From Synechococcus sp. ATX 2A4 (GTDB lineage Bacteria > Cyanobacteriota > Cyanobacteriia > PCC-6307 > Cyanobiaceae), in NCBI RefSeq assembly GCF_024346375.1, contig NZ_JAGQCV010000013.1:18876-82875 (forward strand): a stretch of DNA of 64,000 nucleotides, written 5' to 3'. The notes under the pieces were generated by a model. It made no database searches and was not told the DNA's origin. It saw nothing but the letters and a program-made list of their open reading frames with translations. Both the position numbers and the translations under genes were made by a program. Shown in pieces: positions 55,086-64,000 of this stretch (positions are counted from its first letter, which is position 1; every line of letters begins with the position of its first letter).

Positions 55086-55807
55086 CAGGGGGTGTCGTTG
55101 GTGGGCGGCTGAATCAGCGGGGCTTCAAAGAGGGGAGCTTCCAGCAGGGGGGATTCCAGCTTGCTCAGCCAGCGGGGCAGCAGCAGGATCAGCACGATCA
55201 GCACCAGAGCGCCAAGGCCGAAGCCCACTACACTCGACAGCATCCGCTCCAGGGGAATCCAGCGCCCGCCCAGCCACGCCAGGGTCACCATCGTGGTGGA
55301 CCAGAGGGCGGCACCGACGAAGTTGAACAGCAAAAACCGGCCGTAGGGCATGCCCACCGCCCCGGCCAGCGGGCCGGCGATCACCCGTAACACGGCTACG
55401 AACCGTCCCAGCAGCACCGACGCATCGGCATGGCGCAGAAAGCGCCGCTTCAGATCTTCCATCTGCTCAGGGGGCTGGCCCAACAGCCGGCCCACCCGCA
55501 GCACGAACGTCCAGCCGGCCCAGCGCCCCACCAGATAGCCCAGGTTGTCGCCGATCACCGCACCCACCATCGCCGCGCCGATCACACCGCCCACCTGCAG
55601 CTGGCCGCTGCCGGCGGCATAGCCGCCCAGCAGGGTGAGCGTTTCGCCCGGCAGCGGCAGGCCGGCGTTCTCCAGCACCATGCCGGCGAACACCACCAGG
55701 TAGCCCCAGCGGCTCAGCAGCAACTGCAGCTGCTCGGTGCTGATGTCGGGAAGGGCAAGAGCAATCGGCAGAGCAGCCGCAACCGGCCAGCTCAGGGCCA
55801 TGGTCAT
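55085..55807 (-). CDS. DedA-family membrane protein
   Basis: A 240-aa membrane protein with several hydrophobic segments. The family core is [29 protein letters not shown], then [18 protein letters not shown] and [41 protein letters not shown] (given as separate positions from about 40 to 165). DedA proteins are probable lipid scramblases or flippases that support membrane homeostasis. It is coupled to the GST gene upstream by a 4-bp overlap and to DUF2808 downstream. Confidence 0.9.
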   Translation of the reverse strand: MTMALSWPVAAALPIALALPDISTEQLQLLLSRWGYLVVFAGMVLENAGLPLPGETLTLLGGYAAGSGQLQVGGVIGAAMVGAVIGDNLGYLVGRWAGWTFVLRVGRLLGQPPEQMEDLKRRFLRHADASVLLGRFVAVLRVIAGPLAGAVGMPYGRFLLFNFVGAALWSTTMVTLAWLGGRWIPLERMLSSVVGFGLGALVLIVLILLLPRWLSKLESPLLEAPLFEAPLIQPPTNDTP

Positions 55808-57144
55808 GGACGGCTCCGGCCGACGACCAGCCGCGCTTCACCATCTGCCGCTGCGGGGCGGTGAAAGGCGGCGGGATTCTGATCGCGGCGATGGCGCAGC
55901 GGAATGGCGGGCGCTGCGGGGATGGCTTGAGCCTGGTCACTCGCCATCGCTGCGGTGGCAGCGTTTGCGGTGGTGGTGAGGGCCTGGCGCAGGCGGCGTG
56001 CCGCATGCAACGACATGTCGCGCGGCACGCTGATGCGATCCCTCAGGTACAGCAGGCCGGTGACCGCGAGGGGATCGATGTCGGCAGGCAGGGGGCAGCT
56101 GACGTCCTGCACCAGGGCTGTGAGCGCGCAGCGCAGCGCCAGATCAAAGGCTTCCACCGGCGCTGGATTCACGGCCGTGAGGTGGTGACGGTGGCACAAC
56201 ACCCGCTGCAATGCCTCTCCAGCTGCGCCGGAGGGTTCAAGGCAGGAGGTTTCGGGATCGGGCGCACCGAGCGGCCAGGGCCCATGGTCGACACGCTCGG
56301 CCGCTGCCTGCTGAGCGGGCGTGCCGCTGGGGTGGCAGCCTCCCATCTGGGGCGGCAGGTCGTGGGCGTGGGTGTGGAAGTCGCTCTGGGTGCCGCGGTA
56401 GGTGGGGCGGGTTTCCATGGCCTCGAACCAGGCGGCGATTGCCGTGTGCCGCTGCCGAAGGCCGTAGGCCTTGTAGTAGTGAAGGCTGGCGCTCATACGC
56501 TCGATGTAGGGGGTGAACACCACATCGGCGGTGCCGAAGTGTTCGAGAAAGTAGGGGCCGGTGGTGGCAGCGAGGGCGCCAGCCACCCGGGCAGCCACCC
56601 GATCGAAGGCGGCGGCGGCGAGCTCTTCCGCGCGCGGGGTCAGGCCCGGCCGGCAGAGCCAGAGGCACCAGGCGCGAAACAGCTCCCGTTCCAGCTGGCG
56701 CAAGGGCAGCACCCGCGCATCCTGCAGACCATCGCCGAGGGGCCCGAAGGCCTGCTCCAGCGCCGCGAGGATGTCGTCACTTTCGGTGTGGACGCGGCCG
56801 TCAAGGTCAACGGCGGGCAGCATGCCGGAGGGCACCAGGCTGCCGTACCAGGCCTCCTTCTCGCCATAGCAGAACATTGTGACCTTGCGGATCCGGTAGG
56901 GGATCCGTTGTTCCTCCAGCCACAGCCACACCTTCTGGCAGTAAGGGCACCAGGCGTGATGGTCACGGAACAGGGTGACGCGCACGGCACGTTCCGGTTG
57001 CCCGAACAGGCGCAACAGCGACTGGGCATTGCAAGGACCGTGCACCCGGTCGGGGGGCTCAGGCGCCAAGGCTGCCAGCTCCGGCCAGCTCAACGGAATG
57101 GTGGGAAGGTCCGGCAAGGGACAGGGGGAGGGGCGAGAACCCAC
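55804..57144 (-). CDS. Glutathione S-transferase-like protein, long
   Basis: A 446-aa protein. After about 50 residues comes a thioredoxin-fold GST N-domain with CPYC ([24 protein letters not shown]) and [18 protein letters not shown]. Next is a helical GST C-domain ([35 protein letters not shown]). A final 150-residue segment contains [18 protein letters not shown] and ends in an Ala-rich tail; it has the look of a further helical domain fused to the GST. The CPYC site suggests glutaredoxin-like redox activity. First gene of the GST-DedA-DUF2808 operon. Confidence 0.85.
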   Translation of the reverse strand: MGSRPSPCPLPDLPTIPLSWPELAALAPEPPDRVHGPCNAQSLLRLFGQPERAVRVTLFRDHHAWCPYCQKVWLWLEEQRIPYRIRKVTMFCYGEKEAWYGSLVPSGMLPAVDLDGRVHTESDDILAALEQAFGPLGDGLQDARVLPLRQLERELFRAWCLWLCRPGLTPRAEELAAAAFDRVAARVAGALAATTGPYFLEHFGTADVVFTPYIERMSASLHYYKAYGLRQRHTAIAAWFEAMETRPTYRGTQSDFHTHAHDLPPQMGGCHPSGTPAQQAAAERVDHGPWPLGAPDPETSCLEPSGAAGEALQRVLCHRHHLTAVNPAPVEAFDLALRCALTALVQDVSCPLPADIDPLAVTGLLYLRDRISVPRDMSLHAARRLRQALTTTANAATAAMASDQAQAIPAAPAIPLRHRRDQNPAAFHRPAAADGEARLVVGRSRP

Positions 57145-57830
57145 GCTAGAGGGCAGGAGAGGCAGGCCGCACCGGGCCGGGGGCTCGCCAGCAGGCCGAT
57201 TTCCGCAAGGAATGGCAACCAGCTCATGGCAACCAGCTCATGGCAACCATCTGAAGGCAGCCAGCCCATGGCAACCATCTGAAGGCAGGCACTTGGTGGC
57301 TAACAGGCCATGGTTCACCCATGTCCCGGCGAGTGCCGAGGCCAGACAACAGGACCAGCACACAAGACACTTAAAGCGTGCCTGCTTAGCAAGTGCCAGA
57401 TCATGGTGTTCGACAAATAGCACAGCTGGCCGCATCATTTATCACAGTTGCATGTTCACTTCATGGCAGACCGTAGCCACGGCCACACTGACGGGAGACC
57501 TGAAAGGCAATTAGCCATGGACTGAGCCTTTCAAGGCGAGCGGGATTCGCCGCCTGAAACCAGGGTGATTGTTGTTTTTTGCTCCTACCCAGCATCCGGG
57601 GCAGCTGCGGGGACATCTTGCGGGGACATCTAGCCATTCGCGCCATGCAGCTGCCAATCAACAAAGGACAGGGCTGGCTGAAAATGGGACTATTGGCTTT
57701 AATAAATAGTGTGGATTAACTATTTTCTGCATACTCGCCAAAGGTTGGTCATCTTCTGAGCAAGAATACGATAATCGCCTCTCGAAGCTGTTGAGTGGTA
57801 GCAGGTTCTTCTGCTTCAGTGCCTGCCCGC
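57145..57830. other. Intergenic region with tandem repeats
   Basis: No gene is seen. A tract at about 57211-57290 consists of units of CATGGCAACCAGCT and CATGGCAACCATCTGAAGGCAG in tandem. An AT-rich stretch (about 57690-57740) probably holds the promoter of the gene at 57831. Confidence 0.5.
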
Positions 57831-58700
57831 ATGGATGAACGGCTAGACACCCGGATGGTGATGCGGTGGCTTCCCTTCTACGAACTGTGCACCTACTCAG
57901 GAAGTTGCAACCGGGCCGCTGCTGATTGCAGATACTCCCAGGCCACCTTGAACCGGGCCCATCGTTGCTTGGAGGGGTTGCTGGCTGAGGCGGAGAGCCG
58001 TCATCTGTTTGATCTGCTCGACACTCTGCGTGCGACAGCACAGAAGATGCGCTCTGCCGAAGGGGTTTGCCGGGTTGAAGTGGATCCCTTCATCCGCTTC
58101 GGGGCCCATGGCTTCAAGCTGGAGCGCTGGGCCCGCAGCCATGCCAACATCTCCCGCAGCCTGCAGTTGCTTGGCGAGCGGGTGTGCGATGCCTTCATCG
58201 GCTCCCTGTATGAGCTGGAGCTGGAGCGGGGCCGCAAAATTGTGCAATTCCAAGGCCAGCAGATGATCGTGGAGGCGTTGGTTCGCACTCCGCTCTGGCG
58301 GGTGGCGCCGCGTCTGGCGGCGGCAACGATCGGCAGCAACGGGTTCGACCGGTTGGCGCTGGACCCCACACTCCACCATCCCCGGCTGGTGCGTCGCCTG
58401 GAAACCGAGGGCTACCGCATCCTCCCGGCCACGATTCGCAAATCTCGGCAGCACGACCACACCGTGGCCAGGGTGGTGAACCAGCTGCAGGTGCATGCAC
58501 TGCCCAAGCCCCATGCCTATTGCCTGCTTGACCAGGCCCCAATCGACGAAGACGTGATCGGCATCGCCTACAGCGCCACCTACGCCGAACAACAACCGTC
58601 GTTCAAGACCCTGATGCAGCAGGTTACCCAGCACCTGCGCCAGTGCCTGAAAGAGGAATTGCAGCTCTCCAGCAAGAATCTGTTGCCACTCGCCTGTTGA
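57831..58700 (+). CDS. Protein with LysR-like helix-turn-helix and atypical C-terminus
   Basis: A 289-aa protein starting at ATG 57831. The first 45 residues resemble a LysR-type HTH: WLPFYELCTYSGSCNRAAAD, then SQATLNRAHRCLEGLL and HLFDL, which match the F...GS...AA...SQ...LE...LF pattern. The remainder does not look like a LysR effector domain; it has FIGSLYELELERGRKIVQFQGQQ and FDRLALDPTLHHPRLVRRLETEGYRILPA (about 120-145 and 175-205). I do not recognise that part. A regulator with an unusual sensing domain is possible. Confidence 0.6.
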   Translation: MDERLDTRMVMRWLPFYELCTYSGSCNRAAADCRYSQATLNRAHRCLEGLLAEAESRHLFDLLDTLRATAQKMRSAEGVCRVEVDPFIRFGAHGFKLERWARSHANISRSLQLLGERVCDAFIGSLYELELERGRKIVQFQGQQMIVEALVRTPLWRVAPRLAAATIGSNGFDRLALDPTLHHPRLVRRLETEGYRILPATIRKSRQHDHTVARVVNQLQVHALPKPHAYCLLDQAPIDEDVIGIAYSATYAEQQPSFKTLMQQVTQHLRQCLKEELQLSSKNLLPLAC

Positions 58701-58733
58701 GCCAGCGCCGGCCCAGCGCACGTTGAGCAGGCG

Positions 58734-59927
58734 CTAAGGGTTGGGCGGCTGGTTTGCGGCATCCTGGCTTGCTGCTCCGTTGCCATTCTCCTTCCCTTCA
58801 CCCGGATCCGCCGCGGCGTCGGCTTCGTTGAGCGCCGCGAGCTGGCTGATGTAGGGATCAACCCGATCAAAGGTGGGGCCAAAACCCTTGTTGCTGGGTG
58901 CGCCCCAGCCTCCAGGCAGCCAGCGGCGCTTGCCGCCTGGCAATGGAGGGGGCGCCTGGCGCTTGGGCTGGCTTTCGACCTGCCGTTCGGTGGCCTTGCG
59001 GTTGGCCTGGGCCATCTGGCGGAAACTCTTCATCGCCAGGGCCTGCTCGCGGTCGAGGCGCTGTTGCTGCTGCCTTTCCAGCCACTCCTGGCGCCGCTGC
59101 TCGGAGCGCTCCCGCCGGGTGGCCCGTTGCATCAGGAACCCTCCCAGCACCGACGGCTTGCTGGGGGAGCTTTGTGCCAGCCCCGCAAACACTAGGGAAA
59201 ACAGCAGACAGACGACCGTGCCCTTGACAGCGGTGCCGACATCGTTGAAAAAGCGCTGCTGCCGAGCCTCACGCTGCTCTGCTTCAAGGCGTTTGATGTT
59301 GCGATCCAACTCCCCAATCAATTGCTCTTTGAAAGGCGAGAAGGTGTCAGCGGTGATGCTTGATGGGAGCTCGGGAGCATTCGGCAACTTGCTGATCACA
59401 GCCGCCAGCTGGGGAACCGTGGTGGCGGCTCGCACCTCGGTGGTCACCGATGTAATCGTCGAGAGTGTGCGGGTGGCAGGCACATCCTGGAGAACAGCCA
59501 GCCGGGCGATTCCTGAAATCTGCAGAGGAATCAATAGCAGGAAACCCAGCATCACCACGATGCTCAGCCGGCGGCAGCGGGCAAGCCAGCGCCGGGGGCG
59601 TGGATCCTCAGGCCGAAGAATCACCAGCAGAATAATGATCCCTACTGCCAGCAATGGGTAAAAGATACTGCCGTAAACTGAACCGATTGCAGTTAACACC
59701 CAAACTGGTTCGCGTATTCGCAACGGCAGCAAAGCCGATATGTTCAACACCACAAAGAAGGCAAACATGCCAGCGCTGATTAACAGCAGCAACGCCGCCA
59801 ACTCATCGTGATCGGCAGCTGTTGGTGATTGCTGCAGCGCTTGCTGTTGATGGCCATTCAATGGAGAGTCGGATGCTCCAGATGGCGGCTGCTCAAAGCT
59901 GTCGACCACTCTGTTCAAGTTCGGCAC
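58734..59927 (-). CDS. HpsJ-like membrane protein
   Basis: A 397-aa protein with a disordered N-terminus, three hydrophobic segments (LLLISAGMFAFFVVLNISALLPL, YPLLAVGIIILLVIL and IVVMLGFLLLIPLQISGIARL), a periplasmic-type region, a further transmembrane stretch (VVCLLFSLVFAGLAQ), and a long basic/Gln-rich tail. The order resembles HpsJ-family proteins, which in filamentous cyanobacteria take part in polysaccharide secretion and motility. In a unicellular organism the role is open. Convergent with the LysR-like gene. Confidence 0.65.
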   Translation of the reverse strand: MPNLNRVVDSFEQPPSGASDSPLNGHQQQALQQSPTAADHDELAALLLLISAGMFAFFVVLNISALLPLRIREPVWVLTAIGSVYGSIFYPLLAVGIIILLVILRPEDPRPRRWLARCRRLSIVVMLGFLLLIPLQISGIARLAVLQDVPATRTLSTITSVTTEVRAATTVPQLAAVISKLPNAPELPSSITADTFSPFKEQLIGELDRNIKRLEAEQREARQQRFFNDVGTAVKGTVVCLLFSLVFAGLAQSSPSKPSVLGGFLMQRATRRERSEQRRQEWLERQQQQRLDREQALAMKSFRQMAQANRKATERQVESQPKRQAPPPLPGGKRRWLPGGWGAPSNKGFGPTFDRVDPYISQLAALNEADAAADPGEGKENGNGAASQDAANQPPNP

Positions 59928-60072
59928 AATTTCTCTATGATAGTTGGTGCTATCAGTTTTGTTTTGCGCCTGTGCGGTTGCCAGCCCGGCGGCAGGGAGT
60001 TGCCCCGGCGAGCGGTAAGCTCACCGCGTACGTGTGCGTCTGGACACAAAGGCGGTGGATGGGCGCGAAGGA

Positions 60073-60381
60073 ATGATGGAAGCTCTGGCTGAACACTTCA
60101 AGGTCTTCTCGGAACCCAGTCGCTTGCTTGTGCTCCAGTGCCTGCGCCAAGGCCCGCTCAACGTCACAGCGGTGGTGGAGAGAACCGGTCTCAGCCAGGC
60201 GCTGGTGTCGAAACACCTCAAGCTGCTGATGATCGCCGGGGTGGTGCGGCGGCGGCCGGAAGGCAGCCTGGTGTTCTACGAAGTGATTGATTCCAACGTG
60301 TTCCAGCTGATCGCCGCCTGCCAGGACCTCCTGCTCGCCGCCCGGCGCCAACAGCTCGACGCTCTCTCCACCAGCCTCTGA
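60073..60381 (+). CDS. ArsR-family transcriptional regulator
   Basis: A 102-aa winged-helix repressor: LAEHFKVFSEPSRLLVLQCLRQGPLNVTAVVERTGLSQALVSKHLKLLMIAGVVRRRPEGSLVFYEV (positions about 5-70, quoted only by its key parts HFKVFSEPSRL, TGLSQALVSKHLKLL and RRPEGSLVFYEV). No metal-binding CxC motif is present in the recognition helix, so it may sense something other than arsenic or zinc. Two ATGs (60073, 60076) or GTG 60034 are possible starts. It overlaps the pentapeptide-repeat gene by one base. Confidence 0.88.
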   Translation: MMEALAEHFKVFSEPSRLLVLQCLRQGPLNVTAVVERTGLSQALVSKHLKLLMIAGVVRRRPEGSLVFYEVIDSNVFQLIAACQDLLLAARRQQLDALSTSL

Positions 60382-60992
60382 TGGCCCCGCGGCTGCCCAC
60401 CACCATCAGCGACCTGCGCGCCTCCCTGGCGGCAGGCGAACGGGCGTTTCCGGGGCTGGCGTTGCCGGAAGCCGACGCGGTGGAGCTCGTGCTGGCGGGT
60501 TGTGATCTGCGGGGCGGTCAGTTCCGGGCGATCCGGCTCGGCCACGCCGATCTGCGCGGCAGTCAGCTGGCCGGGACCTGCTTCCAGCAAGCCCTGCTCT
60601 GGGGCGCTGACATGCGCCAGCTCAGGGCCCACGGCAGCTCCTGGCAGGAGGCCGATCTGTCCGGGGCCCGCATGCAGGGCGCGGAATTCAATCGTGCCGC
60701 CCTGCACCGCTGCTGCCTGCGCGGCGTGGCGGCGGCCGGCAGCGTGTGGCGCGAAGCGCGGCTGGTGGAGGCGGATTTCCGACCGGGCCAGGATCAACCC
60801 ACCGACCTCAGCGGCGCCGATTTCACCGACGCCGACCTCAGCTTTGCGCGCCTTTCGGGGGTGCGCTTGCAAGGAGCCCGCTTCGTGGGGGCGTGCCTCT
60901 ACGGCGCCGACCTGCGGCAGGCGGATCTGCGTGGCGCCGACCTGAGCGGCTGCGACCTGCAGACCTGCCAGCTCGATGAGCTGCCGGGCTGA
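60381..60992 (+). CDS. Pentapeptide-repeat protein
   Basis: A 203-aa protein made of A(D/N)LxX pentapeptides, for example LAGCDLRGGQFRAIRLGHAD, DLRGSQLAGTCFQQ, DLSGADFTDADLSFARLSG and ADLRQADLRGADLSGCDLQ. They would fold into a right-handed quadrilateral beta helix. Function cannot be told from sequence; some such proteins mimic DNA and protect gyrase. TGATG overlap with the ArsR gene indicates coupled translation. Confidence 0.9.
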   Translation: MAPRLPTTISDLRASLAAGERAFPGLALPEADAVELVLAGCDLRGGQFRAIRLGHADLRGSQLAGTCFQQALLWGADMRQLRAHGSSWQEADLSGARMQGAEFNRAALHRCCLRGVAAAGSVWREARLVEADFRPGQDQPTDLSGADFTDADLSFARLSGVRLQGARFVGACLYGADLRQADLRGADLSGCDLQTCQLDELPG

Positions 60993-61058
60993 GCGGTTGG
61001 CCGGCGCTGGTGCGCTCACTGGCCCAGCATGATTAAGGAAATCGTGCCCTGATCAGCC

Positions 61059-62465
61059 GTGACTGCATCTCCCCATCCCGCCGAAGACAGCTTCGATCTG
61101 GTGGTGATCGGCGCCGGTTCCGGCGGCCTGGCAGCAGCCAAGCGCGCGGCCTCCTACGGCGCCCGGGTGGCAGTGCTGGAGGGCGATCGGGTGGGCGGCA
61201 CCTGCGTGATCCGCGGCTGCGTGCCCAAGAAGCTGCTGGTGTACGGCTCGGCCTACCGCCATCTCCTTCACGACGCCGAGGCGTTCGGCTGGACCGTGGA
61301 GGCCTCCCGCTGTGAGCCGGCGCGGCTGCTGGCCAATGTGCGCGCCGAGGTCGACCGGCTCAATGCCCTGCACATCGGATTGCTTGAAAAAGCCGGCGTG
61401 GAGCTGGTGCGGGGTTGGGGCCGGTTTGCCGATTCGCACCACGTGGATGTGGTGGCCAGCGAAGACGCCGCAGGTGAGGCAGCGGCCAGCACCGCCAGCC
61501 GCCGCCTGCGGGCGGAGAGGGTGCTGATCGCCGCCGGTGGTGTGCCCCAGCGGCCACTGCTGCCAGGCGCCGAGCTGGCCTGGGTGAGCGACGACATGTT
61601 CCTGCTCGAAGAGCTGCCCAAGCACGTGGTGATCGTGGGTGCGGGCTTCATCGCCTGCGAATTCGCCTGCATCCTCAAGGGCCTCGGCGTGGCCGTCACC
61701 CAGTTGGTGCGCGGCGATCACCTGCTGCGCGGTTTTGACCTGGAACTGTCCGCCGCCGTGCGCGAGGGCATGGAAGCAGAGGGCATCGATATCCGTTTCA
61801 GCCACAGCCCCGCCGCGATCAGCGGCACCCCCGGCGATCTGCAGGTGACCACCCAGGACGGCGAGCAGCTCGCCTGCGGCGGTGTGCTGCTGGCCACCGG
61901 CCGCAGGCCCCGGCTGGAGCCATTGCATCTGGCCGCCGCCGGTGTGACCAGCGAAGGGGGCCGCATCCCTGTGGATGCCGATCAACGCACCAACGTGCCC
62001 CACATCTATGCCGTGGGCGACGTCACCGACCGCATCAACCTCACCCCGGTGGCGGTGGATGAGGGGCGCGCTTTCGCCGACAGCGTGTATGGCGGCAAAC
62101 CGCGCCAGGTGAACCACGACCTCGTGGCCAGCGCTGTGTTCAGCCAGCCGGAGCTTTCCACCGTGGGGCTGAGCGAGGAGGCGGCGATCGAGCGCTTCGG
62201 CGCCGACGCGATCCGCATTCACCGGGCCCGCTTCCGCTCCATGGCCCAGGCCCTGCCCAAGAGCGGCCCCCGCTGCCTGCTGAAGCTGGTGGTGGAGGTG
62301 GCCACTGACAAGGTGGTGGGCTGCCACATGGTGGGCGAGCACGCCGCCGAGATCATTCAGATGGCAGCGATCGCAGTCGGCATGGGGGCCACCAAGGCCG
62401 ATTTCGATCGCACCATGGCGCTGCACCCCACCGTTTCGGAGGAATTCGTAACGATGCCGAACTGA
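61059..62465 (+). CDS. gor: Glutathione-disulfide reductase
   Basis: A 468-aa flavoprotein disulfide reductase. It has the FAD-binding GAGSGG (18-23), the redox-active pair in GGTCVIRGCVPKK (C49, C54), the NADPH-binding GAGFIACEFA, the second FAD motif IYAVGDVTDRINLTPVA and the C-terminal active-site His in LHPTVSEEF. It regenerates GSH from GSSG. The basic-residue pattern around the NAD(P)H site was not assessed. The start is GTG 61059. Confidence 0.93.
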   Translation: MTASPHPAEDSFDLVVIGAGSGGLAAAKRAASYGARVAVLEGDRVGGTCVIRGCVPKKLLVYGSAYRHLLHDAEAFGWTVEASRCEPARLLANVRAEVDRLNALHIGLLEKAGVELVRGWGRFADSHHVDVVASEDAAGEAAASTASRRLRAERVLIAAGGVPQRPLLPGAELAWVSDDMFLLEELPKHVVIVGAGFIACEFACILKGLGVAVTQLVRGDHLLRGFDLELSAAVREGMEAEGIDIRFSHSPAAISGTPGDLQVTTQDGEQLACGGVLLATGRRPRLEPLHLAAAGVTSEGGRIPVDADQRTNVPHIYAVGDVTDRINLTPVAVDEGRAFADSVYGGKPRQVNHDLVASAVFSQPELSTVGLSEEAAIERFGADAIRIHRARFRSMAQALPKSGPRCLLKLVVEVATDKVVGCHMVGEHAAEIIQMAAIAVGMGATKADFDRTMALHPTVSEEFVTMPN

Positions 62466-62756
62466 GCGCCGGGCGAAGTCCTTCTGGTGGGCCAGTTGTC
62501 AACGCGGCTTGATCCGTCGATCGATTCAGGGGCCTTCAACCGGCGAGCAAAGGCGAGACCGACCCGAACGCTTCCACCCAAAACCCAGGCGAAGACAGGG
62601 GACAGCCGGGAGGCTGTGCCAGACCCTGAGTGGGGCGCGAGGCTGAGGAGTTTCTGAGAACCCTAAGAATTCTTGATTGAAATCATAAGCAAATCAGGAG
62701 GTTCATCATTTCTTTATCAAGACATTCCACTCACTTGATGTTGCAGGTCAGCAGGA

Positions 62757-63518
62757 TTGAGGCAGTTCAATCGTCCTTACCTTCTGTTGCGCGTTCAGCC
62801 CCTGATCCAACTCATCGACCATGAGCCGCAGGTGGTCGAAGTGCTCACCCCCCTGCTGGAGCAGGTGGGCTGGCGCGTGTTGCATGCCGATGACGGCCAC
62901 CACGGCCAGGCCATGGCCATGGAGCACCAACCCCATCTGATCGTGCTTGACCTGCTGCTGCCCAAGCTGGACGGCCTCTCGGTGCTCCAGCGCCTGCGGC
63001 GTGATCAGCGCACCGCCCGCCTGCCCGTCATGGTGCTCACGGCGCTGGCCAGCAAGGAAGACAAGATCAAGGCCTTCAACTGCGGCGCCGACGACTACGT
63101 CACCAAGCCGTTCGAGGTGGAGGAGGTGTTCGTGCGCATCCGGGCGCTGCTGCGCCACCAACTGGAAACCCCGCTGGCGCTGGTCACTCCCGAAATCCTT
63201 TCCTACGGGCCGCTCACGCTCTGCCCGGAGCAGTTGGAAGTGCAGTGGTTTGATCAGCCAATCCGCCTCACCCGCCTGGAATTTGAACTGCTGCACTGCC
63301 TGCTGCAGCGCCACGGCCAGGCGGTGTCTTGGGGGGTGATTCTCAAGGAGGTGTGGGGCCACCCCACCGGTGACGACATTGAGTGCATCCGCACCCACAT
63401 CCGCCACCTCAGAACCAAGATCGAACCGGAGCCCCATCGGCCCCGCTTTCTCAAGACGATCTATGGCATGGGCTACTGCCTGGATCTTCCCCATCCACAG
63501 CTGCAGGCGATGGCCTGA
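62757..63518 (+). CDS. OmpR/PhoB-family response regulator
   Basis: A 253-aa two-component regulator. The receiver domain has the phosphoacceptor D65 in LIVLDLLLPKLDG, Thr95 and Lys117 (DDYVTKPF). The acidic pocket is D-H-E (LIDHEPQ, residues 19-25) instead of the usual D-D/E-E, a minor oddity. The winged-helix domain follows (RLTRLEFELLHCLLQRHG, LKEVWGHPTGDD, RTHIRHLRTKIEP, TIYGMGYCL). The start appears to be TTG 62757, with an AGCAGGA before it; no ATG or GTG is available before the receiver. No kinase gene adjoins it. The partner is unknown. Confidence 0.9.
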   Translation: MRQFNRPYLLLRVQPLIQLIDHEPQVVEVLTPLLEQVGWRVLHADDGHHGQAMAMEHQPHLIVLDLLLPKLDGLSVLQRLRRDQRTARLPVMVLTALASKEDKIKAFNCGADDYVTKPFEVEEVFVRIRALLRHQLETPLALVTPEILSYGPLTLCPEQLEVQWFDQPIRLTRLEFELLHCLLQRHGQAVSWGVILKEVWGHPTGDDIECIRTHIRHLRTKIEPEPHRPRFLKTIYGMGYCLDLPHPQLQAMA

Positions 63519-63608
63519 GGGTTGATCTCAGGGGTTCTGCCTCCCTCTGCCACCGTCGTCTGCCTCCGTTGCAACGGCTTCGCCGCCGCAACGGCCCAAC
63601 GGCCCAGC

Positions 63609-63863
63609 TCAGGAGTAGGCGCCGTTCGTTGTGAGCGCACCATCAGGCAGGTAGCGGCTGAACTGAGGCTGGCTTCTTTCGCTGCTGACCGGCTGTGGGG
63701 AGGGCGCTTGGCTGGGTGCAGGCGCCTGTTGGTGGAGCACTTCCTCCAGCAGGAAGGCGCAGAGGTTGGACATGGAGCGGCCTTCCTCTTCCGAGCGGTT
63801 CAGGAGTGTTTGGTACACCTGATAGCTGATGGTGATGGAGATACGGCGTGGTTGACGTTGCAT
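63609..63863 (-). CDS. Ribbon-helix-helix (CopG-like) small protein
   Basis: An 84-aa protein whose N-terminal half fits a ribbon-helix-helix fold: RRISITISYQVYQTLLNRSEEEGRSMSNLCAFLLEEVL. The C-terminal half is Pro/Ser/Gln-rich and probably disordered. Such proteins are common in picocyanobacteria and probably bind DNA as dimers. No toxin partner lies next to it. Confidence 0.8.
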   Translation of the reverse strand: MQRQPRRISITISYQVYQTLLNRSEEEGRSMSNLCAFLLEEVLHQQAPAPSQAPSPQPVSSERSQPQFSRYLPDGALTTNGAYS

Positions 63864-64000
63864 GATCCGAAAGCTAGGAGTTTGTTGCTCGTAGAGAATC
63901 GGTCCACCGATTGCAGCGAGTTCGGGCTTGTTGACGCTGACGGCTCCGGGCTGTGGCTTTCTGCACCGAGCTTCATGGAAGTGGAGGTGATGCAGGAGCC

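Overview
The window is GC-rich bacterial DNA from an alpha-cyanobacterium of the Synechococcus/Cyanobium type. The evidence is a clear csoS1D (alpha-carboxysome shell protein), two high-light-inducible proteins, a Nif11-type leader peptide, glutathione reductase, DUF2808 and HpsJ-like proteins, and many short conserved cyanobacterial proteins. No species can be fixed from sequence reading alone.

Layout. (1) 1-2049: chromosome, with a phosphate-binding lipoprotein gene (pstS/sphX) behind a possible Pho box. (2) 2050-29074: an integrative element in tRNA-Pro(UGG). The tRNA gene is intact at the left end. A 51-bp exact direct repeat (2080-2130 and 29024-29074) bounds a unit of 26,944 bp. A tyrosine recombinase lies just inside the right end, followed by a small HTH protein and a RepA-like AAA ATPase. 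An AEP primase-VapE helicase and a UvrD/Fbh1-like helicase lie near the left end, and a sigma-70-like protein sits in the middle. The cargo is a complete type I-E CRISPR-Cas operon (cas3-cas8e-cas11-cas7e-cas5e-cas6e-cas1-cas2e) with a 38-repeat array, plus an unrecognised two-gene module at 8935-10266. The plan resembles the tRNA-targeting, replication-gene-bearing cyanobacterial elements known as tycheposons, but carries adaptive immunity. (3) 29075-64000: chromosome again, in short operons.

How the genes work together. In the element, the recombinase and HTH protein would control integration and excision, and the primase, helicases and AAA ATPase probably support replication of the excised form. 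The CRISPR-Cas operon is tightly coupled, with ATGA or TGATG overlaps from cas7e to cas1. The array begins only 9 bp after the cas2e stop codon, so any leader must lie within the 3' end of cas2e. In the flanking chromosome the groups are: MerR/vWA/PPP phosphatase; CorC-type transporter, CPA2 antiporter, P-type ATPase, methyltransferase and lipid kinase; a small photoprotection cassette (two HLIPs with two tiny membrane ORFs between them); RdgB next to csoS1D; GST/DedA/DUF2808; ArsR/pentapeptide protein; and an OmpR-type regulator.

Decay is visible at four loci: an M28 peptidase with an amber codon at the catalytic Glu site, an Rrf2 regulator with two ochre codons in an otherwise open frame, an internally deleted HD-domain protein, and a frameshifted Cys-rich protein in the element. 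All counts and alignments here were made by eye.
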